A DNA stretch of 64,000 nucleotides from Prunus persica (taxonomy: Eukaryota; Streptophyta; Magnoliopsida; Rosales; Rosaceae), in contig NC_034009.1 of NCBI RefSeq assembly GCF_000346465.2, forward strand, positions 30,190,131-30,254,130. Direction: 5' to 3'. Shown piece by piece: positions 34,075 through 46,969 of this stretch. Positions within the stretch are counted from its first letter, which is position 1. Every line of letters starts with the position of its first letter. The notes below the pieces were generated by a model. It saw only the letters and a list, made by a program, of their open reading frames with translations. It was not told where the DNA came from and did no database searches. The position numbers and the translations under genes were made by a program.

Positions 34075-34620
34075 ACAGAAGGTTAAAATGTTTGCAGTCA
34101 AAGAACAAGACAAGAGTACAGAGGAAAAGTGGAAGGCATGCAAGTTATTGTAAATGTTTTGGGGGAGAAAAAGAAGGAACAAGAGGTAAGTGACACGTGC
34201 ATTAAAAATGGCACGTGACACGCACGAGCTCCGAATCTGAAAGTTACAGCGTGCGAGCTTACTGGCGCATACGGCATGATTGGTAATTGGTAATCGGGAA
34301 TTGGGCTACGTAGAAGTAAAGAAGCTCAGATACTCTCCTGGTTGTCAGGAGTCCGTAACCAAAGCAAACAAGTTTGGCGTACGGATGCCCAGTTTTGTTT
34401 CCCGGGCTGGTTACTGTGGGCGGCCCAATGTTTGGGCCAATGGTTTTTTTTTTTATAATTTTTTTTATGAGATAGGAGGGAACAAGACCCTAAAAAGAAA
34501 AACAACTAACTAATATAAATCAAGCGAGGCCTATGATTTCATTTTGAGCATTCATGCATATCTTGTACTATCTTGGACTTATTTCTCTGTCACCACCATT
34601 ATTGCTTCCATCATTTTACT
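34075..34620. other. Intergenic
   Basis: CACGTG cores at about 34195-34198 and 34212-34217 (GACACGTGC, GCACGTGAC) are the only notable motifs. No gene. Confidence 0.4.
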
Positions 34621-34862
34621 GATTACCTACCGAATAATGCTTCTCTCCTTACCAATAAGAATGAATTCCTTCTCACCTATTGATGTGGCAGAGTCACAAT
34701 TTAACATGTGTCTCTCTTGTTAAGAATAATTAAAATGAAAATAAATGCACCTTTGAGAATTTTAAGAAAAAAAAAAAGTTATTTCGTGATTAAACCACAT
34801 GAGTAGGTAAGGATTAATTCCTCCTTATGGGCAAAGAAGGAAGCATAATCCTTATCTACCTA
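34621..34862. mobile_element. Putative MITE, diverged inverted ends
   Basis: The left arm (GATTACCTACCGAATAATGC, continuing to CTATTGATGTGG) aligns with the reverse complement of 34798-34862 (AGGTAGATAAGGATTATGC, continuing to CTCATGTGG) over about 65 bp with scattered mismatches. No coding capacity. Confidence 0.5.
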
Positions 34863-35378
34863 AATTATTCAAATGAATCAATTTATGTCCTCTTCAAAGT
34901 TACGTAAAAATTTCTTGTTTTACTACAAGTGTACATAATTAATGTCCTAATTTTACATTGATGACGTGGGTGCAGTTTTTTTGGTAAATCTAAGCACGCG
35001 ACAAAATATAAATATGGGCTGAGTTCATAAGTCCTATGCGAATCCAGCATTTAAGCCCGTACAGTTTATGAGCTGTTTACGAGATTGGGCTCTTTTCATT
35101 TCATTTATAGGACGCTCTCCTCCTAGCCTGGCGACGCTTTAACTTTAGCCCAACATCAGTTCAGACCCAGCCCAACAGCAGAATACTAGCAAAATATATG
35201 AGGTGTAAATCTGTTTTGGAAGGTTAGATAGATTTAGCTATTCAAACATCCAACCAGTCATTCGAATCTTACTTGTTTTGTATATATAATGCTGAGTTTC
35301 CTGACAAGATATTTAAGTAGAAACCAAATTGGTGAATTATTGTTGGACGGCAACGTGGTTAAGCCAATCCCCCCCTTA

Positions 35379-35400
35379 GGCTGGCTGGCTGGCTGGCTGG
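35379..35400 (+). repeat. (GGCT)n microsatellite
   Basis: A tetranucleotide tract of five or more units. Confidence 0.9.
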
Positions 35401-35595
35401 CCCAGCTTACCACCCCCGCCCATGTGCATTTTTCGTACATACCAATTAGGACATACATGGATCACCAAATCCTATCGCTCTTATTGCTATTGTTATTGCT
35501 AGTGGCGCTCACCTAGTCTAGGAAATGAAAGTGCCTGTTTAAATCTTAGCTTTGTTTAGCTCAACCATTCAAACTTTAAGTTATCACCGTATGAT

Positions 35596-35724
35596 AAGGA
35601 GATCATCTTTAAACATCAACTTGTGTATCATATTTTTAATAGAGATAGAGCCCACTAATAAAATGGGTCTCACCCTCTATTAAAAAAAATAGTACACAAG
35701 TTGGTATCTAAAGATAATCTTCTT
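35596..35724. mobile_element. Small fold-back element (about 130 bp)
   Basis: The left arm AAGGAGATCATCTTTAAACA runs on through CAACTTGTGTATCA and TAATAGAGATAGAGCCCA. It pairs with the reverse complement of the right arm (AAGATTATCTTTAGATACCAACTTGTG and onward to GACCCA) around a short loop, CTAATAAAA. It is a MITE-like hairpin; family and duplication are unclear. Confidence 0.6.
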
Positions 35725-37792
35725 AGTATTTTCCTTGAGAATACCTACCGAAGAGAAAAAAAGAATTCTAACTTAAACCCACAATTTTAATTAACTAATC
35801 TAACTCAGGTATGCAACAGCAACAATCCATGATAATGGAAGGTTTTATTAAAGACTCATTTTGACTTGGGTTGGTATTTGATTTTGGGCCCAAGAAAAAC
35901 AAAACACGAAAGCATAAAGGGTGAAATGGATGCATCGATGAGCTAAATTGGCATTGATGAACGAATGATGATGAGGGAGGAAGGAAGGGTGAATTAGATT
36001 CCACATCCAAAAAGCTAGCAGACAAAATAACCCGCCTTACAATCAAAAACCAACCCTACCCAATGGCTTGGCTACCCATCTTCGCCGCATAATACGTGGC
36101 GTTTCTCGCATTGGTTTCTCTGCCTCTCTGCCTCTCTGCCTCTCCTTATAGACACCCAAAAATACCAGAATACGAGACAACATTTACATTTGTTTTGCCA
36201 ACTTTTAGGTCCATATGCAAACAACATGCACTATAAAATCGAAGAATTTCAATTAATATCATCAAATCAAGTCAAATTTATTTACCCATAAGTATGTTTA
36301 CTACTCATATTTTACTCGAACAATAGAACAGGGGGCTATGCCCATTGCCCCATTGCCCCATTGCCCCATTGGCCATGTCTATTTACACCTCTGTTTTTTC
36401 TCTGCGCACCTCCACTCGATGGCAAACTTTGTGACCTTTGTCTGCATGCACTTCTCGTACAACCAGACAAAAACCCTTTTGCAAGAAAATCACAAAGCCG
36501 AATATCACAAACTTTCTGTATGACGCTACTTTACAAAGGCTAGAGTCCATCCAGCATTCAACCCACAAGAGTACCTTTTTAACAGTTTAATGATGATATC
36601 TCTGTTTTATGTATATTTGGATGAATCCCACGTTTTATAAATCCCACTCATGCATCACAGATTCACAGAATAAACAACAACACACTAATCTCCATAAATA
36701 TATATATCTGTCTCATTTCAAATTGAAAACACTTTCTGAAAAAGCTACAAAGTTGAAAAGCACTTGCTGGGTTTTTTTTAGTTTAATTTAATTATGCCCT
36801 GTTTCATTGTTAAAGACTAATGGAAGAGTCAACGGCTCATGCCCTTAAAAGCGTAGCCAGGTCCAGCAATTATTTAGACAATTTGACTATCAATGTTACA
36901 CGAGAGTAGAAAGGCATCGAATCAAATATTATATATAATGGGGACGGTGTAAAATTTAAGATTTATTGGTTAAACTAGCTTTAAGCTTTCTGAAAGAGGA
37001 GAGGACAGTCATGGAAGATTCAAATTTTTTTAACCAGTTAAAGAAATGGGACAGGAACGAAATCCTATAAATATAATCAGAGCAAAACTTACCGCATACG
37101 CCAAAGACAGAGACAATAATTTTATGATATATCATCAAAAAGGGCAAACAAACCATAGACTGATTGCTTACTGCATCATTCAATAATGGCAGAATAATAC
37201 TGAGATTAAGAAAGCTTTCACCAAAACAGGAGCATTCACTTTTGTTCATTCACGCAAGGAAGATGCCACACTAGTAGCAAACATTCCTTGCAAAAGTTTA
37301 GAAAAAAAGAAAAAAAAAGGTGTTTGTATTGTTGCAGTGGGAAAGCAAGAATCTGTGTGTGTAAATTTGCAAATTATCTGCCACACTCTTCCTCATATGA
37401 TATTCGATCTTCTGATCCCAAAAGCAAAAGCTAAAAAACGAAAGAGAGGATCTTGAAAAGTTGTAGATACGGAGATTCTAGCTATAGCAGGTAGTACAAA
37501 ATATAAGCTGGTCACTGCAAAACCAAATTTCTCAACTTCTCTCTGTACACTGCACATCATGATTCATGATCATTATCCATTTCTGGATCCTCCACAAATC
37601 TAAAGAGATTAATTAAACTAGGATTAATTATAGGATAACAACCAAAATACCCCCGGTTTTCCCACTTCATGAATTACAGAAGCAAGAAAAAGGCCATCAA
37701 AATTCCACAGACATAATGAGAAAAACGTGGGTATTTTGGTTATAATTCAACAAAATTTCCCAAGAAAAGAAGAGAGAAAATGAATAATTTTA
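35725..37792. other. Intergenic
   Basis: Minisatellite-like CTGCCTCT (about 36121-36144) and CCCCATTG (about 36343-36370) repeats. No gene recognised. Confidence 0.5.
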
Positions 37793-38110
37793 CTAGTTGT
37801 GGAGTTGATCTGGGCAACTGGGCACTCTTCGTTTGCTGTCTTCATACCCTTGCTCTGTTTTGTTGAATTTAGAAGCTCTGACACTGCCACCGAAGTACTT
37901 ATGGAACAGGGCCTCTCTGCTTCTGTTGCTCTTGCTCTGCATCGTGTTGCTGCTCTCTGCCTCCCCCTTTGATAACGCATTTGTGTGTCCTGGGAAAACC
38001 CGTATTGCGCCTGCTTTGCAGTCACAGCAGACCCAAATCTGTAACACAGAAATGACCAAAATCACCACCAGAGAAGAGTGCAAAAGCCTCCAGCCGCCGG
38101 CGATAGACAT
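37793..38110 (-). CDS. CLE peptide hormone precursor (CLE43/CLE27-like)
   Basis: A single exon of 105 residues. The N-terminus has a hydrophobic signal peptide (about 1-30, SSLVVILVISVLQIWVCC). The middle is variable and polar, and the extreme C-terminus is the CLE dodecapeptide RRVPSCPDQLHN (residues 94-105) followed at once by the stop. CLE peptides are cut, often hydroxylated on prolines, and sensed by LRR receptor kinases. The core V-P-x-x-P-D-x-L-H-N is kept, but position 6 is Cys rather than Gly and position 9 is Gln rather than Pro. From memory, Arabidopsis CLE27 has Cys at position 6 and CLE43 has a basic residue at position 9. The start is the only ATG in frame before the signal peptide. 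Confidence 0.88.
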   Translation of the reverse strand: MSIAGGWRLLHSSLVVILVISVLQIWVCCDCKAGAIRVFPGHTNALSKGEAESSNTMQSKSNRSREALFHKYFGGSVRASKFNKTEQGYEDSKRRVPSCPDQLHN

Positions 38111-40567
38111 AACCGGAATACCCAGCTACATAAATTATGCTCTGCCTCTGCCCTTGCCTCTTTCTTCAAATCACCAACCCACTATCTTTTCTAAAGAGAA
38201 TTTGATGAGCTGTTCGTGTTGACTGTTGACAATATCAAGTTTTGAGTTTTATCTCTCTCTCTCTCTCCCCCTCTCTCTATCTATCTGCCTGTCTCTCGAG
38301 GCTATGACTTATGAGCAACGGATTGACGGCTATTCTATGTATAAGAGAGATAGGAAGAAAGAGAGAGAGAGAGATGGAGCCTCATATGCCCCCACACTGG
38401 TCCACGTGAAGAGAAAATAGCAGCAGTCTATGTCTAATGCTCTCTGTATTTTAATCTAACTATAGTATACTCTGTTTTTTATTTGTTTTTAAAAAAACAA
38501 ATGGGTGTTTGAATAAATAAACTAATGTGTAAAAGAAAGTAACAGCAAATTTTGTAGGTGAAGCATATACGTATATGATTAGCAATGCATTACGTTAGAA
38601 ATCTGCATGTCGGTGACGCTGTAAGAGTCAAAATTACAAAATGAAAAGATAAAAATAAAAACAAAAGGGCACACGCGCCTTTATGAGGGTCTATGTAACT
38701 ATGCATAAAATCTTAGGTGGGCTTGCGAGCCGAAGGGACCACACACTGTGACTGAAGCATGCTCTAATGCTAGAGACTTTGAGAGCGAGAGGCGCCATGA
38801 CATTAACGGTGAATTACACTCTCCTATTAATATTATATACATATATATATATTTAGTTACTTACTGCAAATAAATATATAAGTATCTTAGGTATTTATGG
38901 GTTGGAATTTGAATAAAGAAAGAAATAGTATTTATGATGAGAATGAGTCATTCTGAGAGAGAAACATGGGACTGCCGAGGAGGAGAAGAAGGGCCGGGAA
39001 TCCCGCCACGGTGTTGGACTGGAGACATTTGTGTTTGAGAGTCGTACGTTAATAAGGAAAGGAAACGTGTATCAGTGGCTCCCGTACATCTTAATTAACC
39101 TCTCTTAATGAATTATATATAATTAATTAGTTGTCAAATTTGATGCAATCTTGTGAGCTCCTTGAATGAAGACCCAATTCTCCTCCCTCCCCCCTCGCAA
39201 ATATTGTGGCATCTGATGATATTCATACATATTGGATTTGGATGATGTTGTAGATTTTATTCTGGCATGGCATGGCAATGGCAATGGCAATGGCATATAT
39301 GATGTAGTTGTCATTAGCTGTGATGTTTTTGCTGGTGGGTGACCTGAGTATTTTTTTTGCAAATAAGGGGGACAATTAAAGTTAAGTCAACTGGGTTGTT
39401 TCATGTCTTGGTGTGTATTAGGTGAGCTTAATGGGCATGGAGGAGACACAGCTTATGGTTTAGCTCCAAATCTGATTGACAAAACTCCAAAAGAATATGT
39501 TAAACTCAGCTAACAGTGGAATACTCAAAGCACAGGCCACCTTATCTAAATAAATCATGGCACTCTGATGTTTGACATGTGTTCATGATTATATATGTAT
39601 AGCAACTCATCATTTCACTTGGTAGTGATGACCAAAATCAATGGGGTCCCTTGGAAAAATAAAAACAAGGAATTGGTTTAACAAAAATACAAGTTGCTTA
39701 CTGTTTAAGAAAATTGGTGAAGAAGGACCCATGAAGACACACAGATTGCCGAACCACCAAGTCCAAGTTGTGCACGTTAGGACATGCATGACTCACTCAA
39801 TTATTAAACCAAACTTAATCAAACACTTCTCTCTTATCTATAATGCACTCCAAAAACTGATATCCTTGGGGTTAATAAGGGTGGTAAGAAATATTTTCTT
39901 ACCCAGAAAGGGGAAAATGTCAAAAAAAGAGAGAGTCCAAATCAGTGTTCTTTGCTGAATTTATAGAAAAGGCACGACTGGTCAGGAATTGTCACGTCCA
40001 TGTTAAACTCCTGACGGAACTTGAGAAAGCAACATTTAACTTTTGAAAGGTACTTGGTACTGTAAATTCGAATTATTAATCCTGGACAGGTAAAATTTGC
40101 AGGCCGTATTTGTAAATTTATGTATGTTTGTTGAAAAGGAGGAGCGTGAGGTACAATGTTTTGACCATGGGAAGGGAAGGGAAGTCACACGAGACTAGCT
40201 AGTGAATCAAATCAGAGTTTGAATAATCTGGGGTGGTCTTTGCTTGATCCTCTCTCTCCTCCTAGAAAGAAATGGGTTAACAAAAGTGGGTTTTGTTTTG
40301 TGGCTGAAAAAAGATAAAAAGGAACCAAAACCCAGCCTATCTGAAATCTGACCCCCCCCCCCCCACCCCCTGCAGCCAATAAAGTTGACAACTTTTAGCT
40401 TCTGCTTGGACTTTGTCCTCCTCTTGTCTTGCCCAACCCTTTACTCTTCCATTTTGCCATTTTCTACTCCTACCACCCTTACTTCTCTTACCCGTCTTTT
40501 ATTACATTTGCCATTTTCTTCTTGGCCTCAGTCACCTACTATAGCTAGCACTACTATTTAATTCCCC

Positions 40568-40602
<35 letters not shown>

Positions 40603-41313
40603 CATTGAATGCCACCTGATGCCCTTTTTCGTATTTGATCATAGAGCAGTTAATTATTCATAGCAACTCCCCCAGATATTTTATACATCAATCAAACACT
40701 GTAAATTTCGATTGAAGGTACAACTCCAACAACATATGAATATTAGAATCTAATGACATGCACAGAATTGTCCTAAAATGATAGTTGTAACCAACTCAGT
40801 ATTATCTAGTAGTGACTGAATGGTGTGTGGTTAGGCAGGCTAGCATGTATTTTGCCGACCAGTTTCTGGTCAAGAATTAGTCGGGCTGAGTTTCAGGGAT
40901 TTTGGGTCACCAGAGGTTCATGAAAGCCACGGCCCTCGTTGAAGTGATGATGAGCTCATATTTGCAAGTCCATTTCTCAAATGGTACTCAATCCATCCAT
41001 GCATCTATTACTATACACAATATTATATGCCCTTTCATTCTCCTTCCAATCTTTTTAGTAAAATAGTTTGATCTAAAAATTAAAAACAAAGTAAAATAGC
41101 CAATATAAAGTTGAATTTCAAAGTGAGTTGTCAACCACCAAAACTTCTAATTCTGCATCTTGCCTTTGCAAGCAGCATTCATACAGGTACTTATATATCT
41201 CTTTAGACAAAACCAATGTAATGATACACTCTTAAGTATGCTATCACATAGGCATCCCATACATAACACCAAGATGCAAAAACCTGGAACCTATCTGGTC
41301 TCATTAGTGGATC
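38111..41313. other. Intergenic
   Basis: (CT)n/(GA)n runs (38249-38300, 38355-38375 and 40574-40600), a poly-C tract (40353-40370), a GGCAATGGCA repeat (about 39263-39296) and a TA tract (about 38836-38852). The open stretch at 39641-39958 lacks any motif. Confidence 0.5.
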
Positions 41314-44024
41314 CTATGCATACCCAGCCATCCCAACAGTTGAGCTCGAATGATTTGCTTTATGAGCTGCCTGAGTTGTAGTTGCCTTGGTGAAGTACAT
41401 GTAGTAATATACGTTGAGAATCATAGTCACAACCACAAATACCGCTCCAGAAATGAAAACACCTTTTCGTAAAGCTTCACAGGAGAAGTTCTGAGCATAT
41501 ATCATTCCCCGGTACTTAGTGTGATAGGCATTTTTTGTAGCACCAGCAATTAGACAAGCTTCCGCCACCAGAAAAGTTGTCCTGAAGATACATAAAATGC
41601 AGCAAATTTTAAAGATGAACTTGCCAGTTAGCTGAATAATATCTTCAATCAAAGCGGAGGCCCTATATCATATTCTATGATTACATGTGATAAGTCGTCT
41701 ACACCTGGTGCAGCAGCATACCAGGATTTGCAACAGGTTGACAATAGGGAAAAGGTTAGCAAATTTTTCTAAGAAAACAAAACAAAAGAAAAGGCCACAA
41801 ATATAGATACCAAAAATACAATTTGTAAATCTAATCATAAAGCTCAGAGCAAAATATGATGCGTAATCAATTGGATCTTAGCAGAATATGGGCAAGTTAA
41901 CACAATCAAGCGGTTGATGTTAAAATGTTGCCCTGTTTAAGATGGGGATCCTCAAGGCACATTGGATGCTCACCATGATGAAACAAAATATATAATAGAC
42001 CAAGCTCGATTCCCACCAGGGGCCAAGGGTCTCCCAAAACACATGCACTTTGTGATACCCATGAGGAGTGATTCGCCTGAGAGAAGAAACAAGAAACCAC
42101 CTACTCCATAACCAGTCGCAACATCTGAATTATACACACAGTAAGTTTCATTCGTTCGATCATCTTTCTCTATTCGGCCCTGCCAGGAAATAAAGTTTCT
42201 TTATAAATTAATGGTACAAAAATTGATCATATGCACCAAAATTCAACCCAATAATCCAAAATGTCAATAAGTGACTAAGAGAGTAAGCAAACATTAAATG
42301 GATAGAAATTGAAGTATCATGCTACTGATAAAGCATATCTGCACATATATATTTTAGTAACGAAGTGGAGCTAAACCATCTCTATTTCCATTTTAGTAAC
42401 GAGCATTCCACTACTTTTTTTCTCCTTAAGTTATTGCGAAACAAAATAAGAGACCTGTCACTAGAACCTGGTCTCTTCCAATAAAATTTGAATGGTTTGA
42501 TCAATCATAGACGAAAACTGATTAATTAAGTGGTACCAAGCATATTGTAGTCCCATTCCCCATGTGGTTTTACCATTGCAAGGCTTCTGACATTGCTAGA
42601 CGATGAAGATAAATCATACTTAATGAATGAACCCTTATGCAATTGGCATGTATCCCTACTTCGACAAGAATCAAGCCTCAAAATACTAAAGGCAGCAAAC
42701 TTTTAAACTCAGTTCTTTGATATGAACTTCTCTATTTCGCAAATTTTGCTTCCCAGAGAGAGACCACTATTTTAATGTTTAAAAAGTCATCCCTGAAACA
42801 CAATTATACAGTCTCAAAAAAAATAATCCAACAGACACATGAATTGGCTCTTCTTATATGCCTACATGAAAATGCATAATTCTTCATAAACAACTTCGTC
42901 CCCTAAAAGTAAAGAAATGCAGTGAGTGTTAGAAAAGGAGAAAAATATCCCAACAACCAAAAAATCACGGTACATAACTGTGCAGAAAAGAGAATGTTCT
43001 AACAGGATAAGAAGTATTCTAACAACAGGGAGTGATGGAAATCTTCTGTGGATAACCCCTGCCTCTCGTTTATGTCCAATTTAATGGGAGATGATAGATC
43101 ACTTAATGGTTTAAATTTGTGACGTATACAGATTAAGCAACCATATACAGAGCTAATGAGGGCCATGAATCAAAATTAATTAAGACTGATGAAGCAAGTT
43201 TTAGAGCTACATACTCATTTATGGCCAGAAACTTTACACTATTTCAAATATGGATATGTGACAAGAATGAGCTAGGAACCTCTTTAGTAAAAGTATCATA
43301 AAATCATCTCTGGCATGCTACAAGATCTTAGATTGGCAATGACAACAATTTAATCTTGAAATGGACAAGAACCCAACAACAGGCATTACAAAGCAACATT
43401 CTTGATTCTTGTGGTAGCAATTCAGTATTAAATAAGAAACTCTATCGCCTGTTCATCAACAAAGATATAAAAAGAACCATCAAAACTTCCTGTTCTTCAT
43501 TGCGCTGTTTTGGTAATTGAGTGAAATTCAGCATCCTTGTTTGAGCATAGTATAAGCAAGAAAAACCCCAAACCCGGAAAACACAATCCAATAAAACTCA
43601 TCTTCCAGCAACAAACCTAACTCCTTTTTTTTTTTTTTTTTTTTAAAGCAACAAACCTAACTCAAAAATTGTGAACAACCCCACTTTCAAATTGCACTGA
43701 TTACCAAACACATACACATAAACATCCTAAAAAACCCTAACCTTTTACAAACCACAATCAGAACAAAACATCACACACAGAACACCGAATCATGAAATTT
43801 AGGCACTAAAACAGTGATCAAGATACAGACCAAAGACTGGAGAATGCCACTACTTCAATTGGAGTTGTAAACATTTGGAAAAGGAAAGGAGAGATATAAT
43901 GAACAAGGAAAAGAGGGCTTACCACACTTCTTTGTCTCTCAGCAGCAATGGCGAACCCAAAGGCCACTAAGCTCAGAACAATTACCAGAAGGTGCACCAA
44001 AGTTGAGCCCTTTCCTTCTCCCAT
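41314..44024 (-). CDS. DUF1218 four-helix membrane protein
   Basis: Three exons, 44024-43923, 42179-41974 and 41581-41314, give 191 residues. Helices lie at about 9-28 (LVHLLVIVLSLVAFGFAIAA), in the GYGVGGFLFLLSGESLLMG region, at SIIYFVSSWTTFLVAEACLI and at GVFISGAVFVVVTMILNVYY. Conserved Cys residues sit in the loops (TYCVYN, FSCEALRKG). The family includes the MODIFYING WALL LIGNIN and DESIGUAL/VEIN PATTERNING proteins, small ER or plasma-membrane proteins affecting secondary walls, vein pattern or leaf symmetry; which subgroup this belongs to I cannot say. Intron 1 is unusually long (1.7 kb). The exon junctions are GT-AG and keep frame. Confidence 0.88.
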
Positions 44025-45640
44025 GTCTCCCTCTGTCGTCCTCCCAAGACTTGCCTAGATGCTCTGCCTCTGTGGCCTCTCTGTGTACCAAAGAACGAAA
44101 ACGAGTGACACTGAGAGCGAGCAAAAGTGACAACTTTACCAACTTACTCTGTACGCTGTGTGAGTTGCAAAGCACTGGAAGCTGTTTTTCCTTTTGCAAA
44201 GGGAAGCCTCTTTCGACCCACGCGACTGTTACAAAACGTTACCAACACCGTGATTGGTGGTCAAAGAGTCAAACTACACAATTACCTCTGCTGCTGCTTT
44301 GGCTCCGGGAAAGTGTTTCTCACGTTGGAAAAGAGTCGTGGGTCATGCAATTGCCATCAAAATACGAGGAGGCGGGTTTATGTTTAAGGCACCTTCTTGT
44401 TTTTTTTTTTTGTCGAAATTAAGGCACCTTCTAAAGCTAGCAAAAAGAAAAACGCTTTTACCAAAAAAAAAAAAAAAAAACACTTGAAATTACAACTCTA
44501 AACTAAACTAGGTTTTATTATGTAGCCATGGCATCCTATGAAACATAAATTATGATGTTGCCTAACTTTTAATACATATTCAAACATAAAATAAAACAGG
44601 AAACGTGGTATACTTCTTTGCCAAAAATGATTTAGCTCAAAAGTTTGGGTGAAATTTTACTTCATACATTATACGTACCCTTTTTTTTTTTTTTCCCAAT
44701 TTTTACTGAGAGAAGTTCCACTGTAGGAGCCCAGCTTAGATAAAAGGCCCCTTAGACCTTCCAAAGTGGTTCCAGTGGAGACATCCAATTCAAACAAGAG
44801 CTGGGCTCCACCAAGTTCGGGCAAGATTAGTCCGAGATGCTGCTTGAGGGCGCTAATGTTAATAAATAAATATTTTTATAAAAAATTTTAAAAAATAAAA
44901 AAAAATCTGAAAAATCACCAAAATTTCATAATTTGAAGCACACAAAAAATTGTTAGAGCGGTTACTATTCACATGAGCCGTAACTATCTTTATTTTCCCT
45001 TATCCTTTGTCATGGCATTGAAATTTCTCTAAGTTAAAATCTTGGATAATAAAGCTATAATTATTCATGTGGGGCCCGCTACAGTAAAGCATTTATTAAA
45101 ATAACTATTTGAAGCAGACCTCTCCAATAACCATAACTTGTTTTGTAGTCACAGCACAGTCACAGACTCACAACCAGACAAGCATCTGAATTTCAAGGAG
45201 GACATGAGATGAATGTTGGAAGATACGGTCGCCTTTCTTTTAGATTTTGCAAGCATACCCTTCAACCTTAACTTATTTCCTTTTCGCGGGTGTCTGAATT
45301 TTGGTCTTTTATCTACGTGCTTATTTAGAATTATACAAAAGACCCACATGATATGAGTCCATTTCCTTTTAAATTCGAACAAAAACCCAATTGTGCCAGG
45401 TGTCTCAAGTGGTCCAACATCTTCTAACATAGGATGCGAAAGATTGGTTAATTTGATGAAATATCTTGACCCAAAAACAATATCGAAAGAAGTTACTGTT
45501 GTTCCTGTCACACTCCCAAGTTTTGAAAAACACAAAGATTAGGAGTAAATAAAAGAAAAAAAAATCTAAGGCTCACAGAAAACCAGAGAGAAAAAATCAA
45601 GGGCTCAGAAAAAAACTTACACACATTTTACTTAAAGTCG
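44025..45640. other. Intergenic
   Basis: It starts with the DUF1218 leader, then poly-A/T tracts (44401-44411, 44463-44480 and 44683-44694). The 44700-45125 part, beginning near GAGAAGTTCCACTG and ending near CTCTCCAATA, may be an old Harbinger-type MITE, but the ends pair poorly. No gene. Confidence 0.4.
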
Positions 45641-45647
45641 TGATTCC

Positions 45648-45704
45648 GATAAGTTATGGGTGCATGCCACCTGTCATAACCTATGGAGTGCAATAACGAT
45701 AAGG
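45648..45704 (+). promoter_or_regulatory. Two I-box (GATAAG) elements of the rbcS promoter
   Basis: GATAAG at 45648-45653 and 45698-45703, about 170 and 120 bp before the TATA box. I-boxes are typical light-response elements of rbcS promoters. A classical G-box is not visible beside them; GCCACCTGTC at 45666-45675 is only an E-box-like word. Confidence 0.6.
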
Positions 45705-45816
45705 CCTTAGATTTCCAAATTTTGAGTCTGGATGAAATTGACACCACTAGATTTTTTGAGTATGGGGGTTTGGAGTGGTAAAGTAACACAGGCAATTTAG
45801 CAGTGACATTATTTCC

Positions 45817-45824
45817 TATATATA
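45817..45824 (+). promoter_or_regulatory. rbcS TATA box
   Basis: TATATATA about 60 bp before the start codon, leaving room for a leader of some 30 bases. Confidence 0.7.
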
Positions 45825-45882
45825 CACACACGACGAACAAACATGATCAAGCCTTCATATATCAAACAAGAAACAGAGGAAA

Positions 45883-46969
45883 ATGGCTTCCTCCATGGTT
45901 TCATCGGCAGCTGTAGTTCAGCGGACTAGCTCCCCTGCTCAGGCCAGCATGGTTGCGCCCTTCACTGGGCTCAAGTCAGCCTCTGCCTTCCCTGTCACCC
46001 GCAAGGCCAACAATGATATTACCTCTATCTCCAGCAATGGTGGAAGAGTTCAGTGCATGCGAGTACGTACGCTAGTTCAATTTTTTTTTTTAGTTTTGGT
46101 TTTTTATATTTTCTAAACAGATCATCAAGTTTAAGCTGGAAAGAAAGAAAGAAAAATAACATTATATTATATTTATTTATGCAGGTGTGGCCTCCAATTG
46201 GATTGAAGAAGTTCGAGACTCTCTCTTACCTTCCTCCCCTATCTGCCGAGTCATTGGCCAAGGAAGTAGATTATCTTCTCCGCAACAACTGGGTTCCCAC
46301 CTTGGAATTTGAGTTGGGGGTAATTAATTAATCTGTAATCTTACTACTACATACCTATTTTTGTTTTCTTAATTAATACGTAAAGTTTTTTTCTAAACTG
46401 GGTTCCCAAACCACCCTCAACATTAAACCTAATCTTACTCTCTCTTTTTTTTTTTTGGTATTTTTTTAATCACAGCTACTAGTCTAAATTTCCAAATATT
46501 ATCTTTAAACCTGATTTTAAGGAAGGGCAAATTTGTAATGAATTGTTAAAATTGTTGGGGTATCTAACATGAATGAAGCATGACATATATATAAATAAGT
46601 AACACAGCTGCCTGCAGGCAGGGCATGCCCAAAAACACAAAAACATGTTCATGTAATGATTAAGGAGGTTGATGAAATTGAAAGAGCTGACAATGACATG
46701 ACATTGTTTTATAAGCTTGATGGATGTGTGTAATGCAGAACCCTTTCGTTCACCGTGAGAACGGCAATTCCCCAGGGTACTATGATGGCCGTTACTGGAC
46801 AATGTGGAAGCTTCCCTTGTTCGGTTGCACTGATTCTTCTCAGGTGTTGAAGGAGCTCGACGAGGCCAGTACCACTTACCCCAATTCATTCATCAGGATC
46901 ATCGGATTCGACAACATCCGCCAAACACAGTGCGTTAGTTTCATCGCTTACAAGCCCCCTAGTTTCTAA
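45883..46969 (+). CDS. RBCS: Rubisco small subunit precursor
   Basis: Exons 45883-46062, 46185-46319 and 46739-46969 give 181 residues, the usual length. Residues 1 to about 58 are the plastid transit peptide ([15 protein letters not shown], Ser/Ala/Val-rich, then NGGRVQC at the processing site). The mature protein holds [56 protein letters not shown] and [15 protein letters not shown], ending FIAYKPPSF. The two introns sit at the positions typical of rbcS genes. It assembles with the plastid-encoded large subunit to fix CO2. The sequence is divergent for this conserved family: [12 protein letters not shown] where most plants have FELEHGFVYREN, Thr for Cys in WVPCLEF, and MR for MQ at the mature N-terminus. 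The reading frame is intact. Confidence 0.95.

Noticed and set aside
39641..39958. 105-codon plus-strand frame
   Set aside because: Basic, no motif, no neighbour support; likely chance.
45149..45535. 128-codon minus-strand frame upstream of rbcS
   Set aside because: No recognisable motif and a composition like a random frame; it overlaps the rbcS promoter side only by chance.
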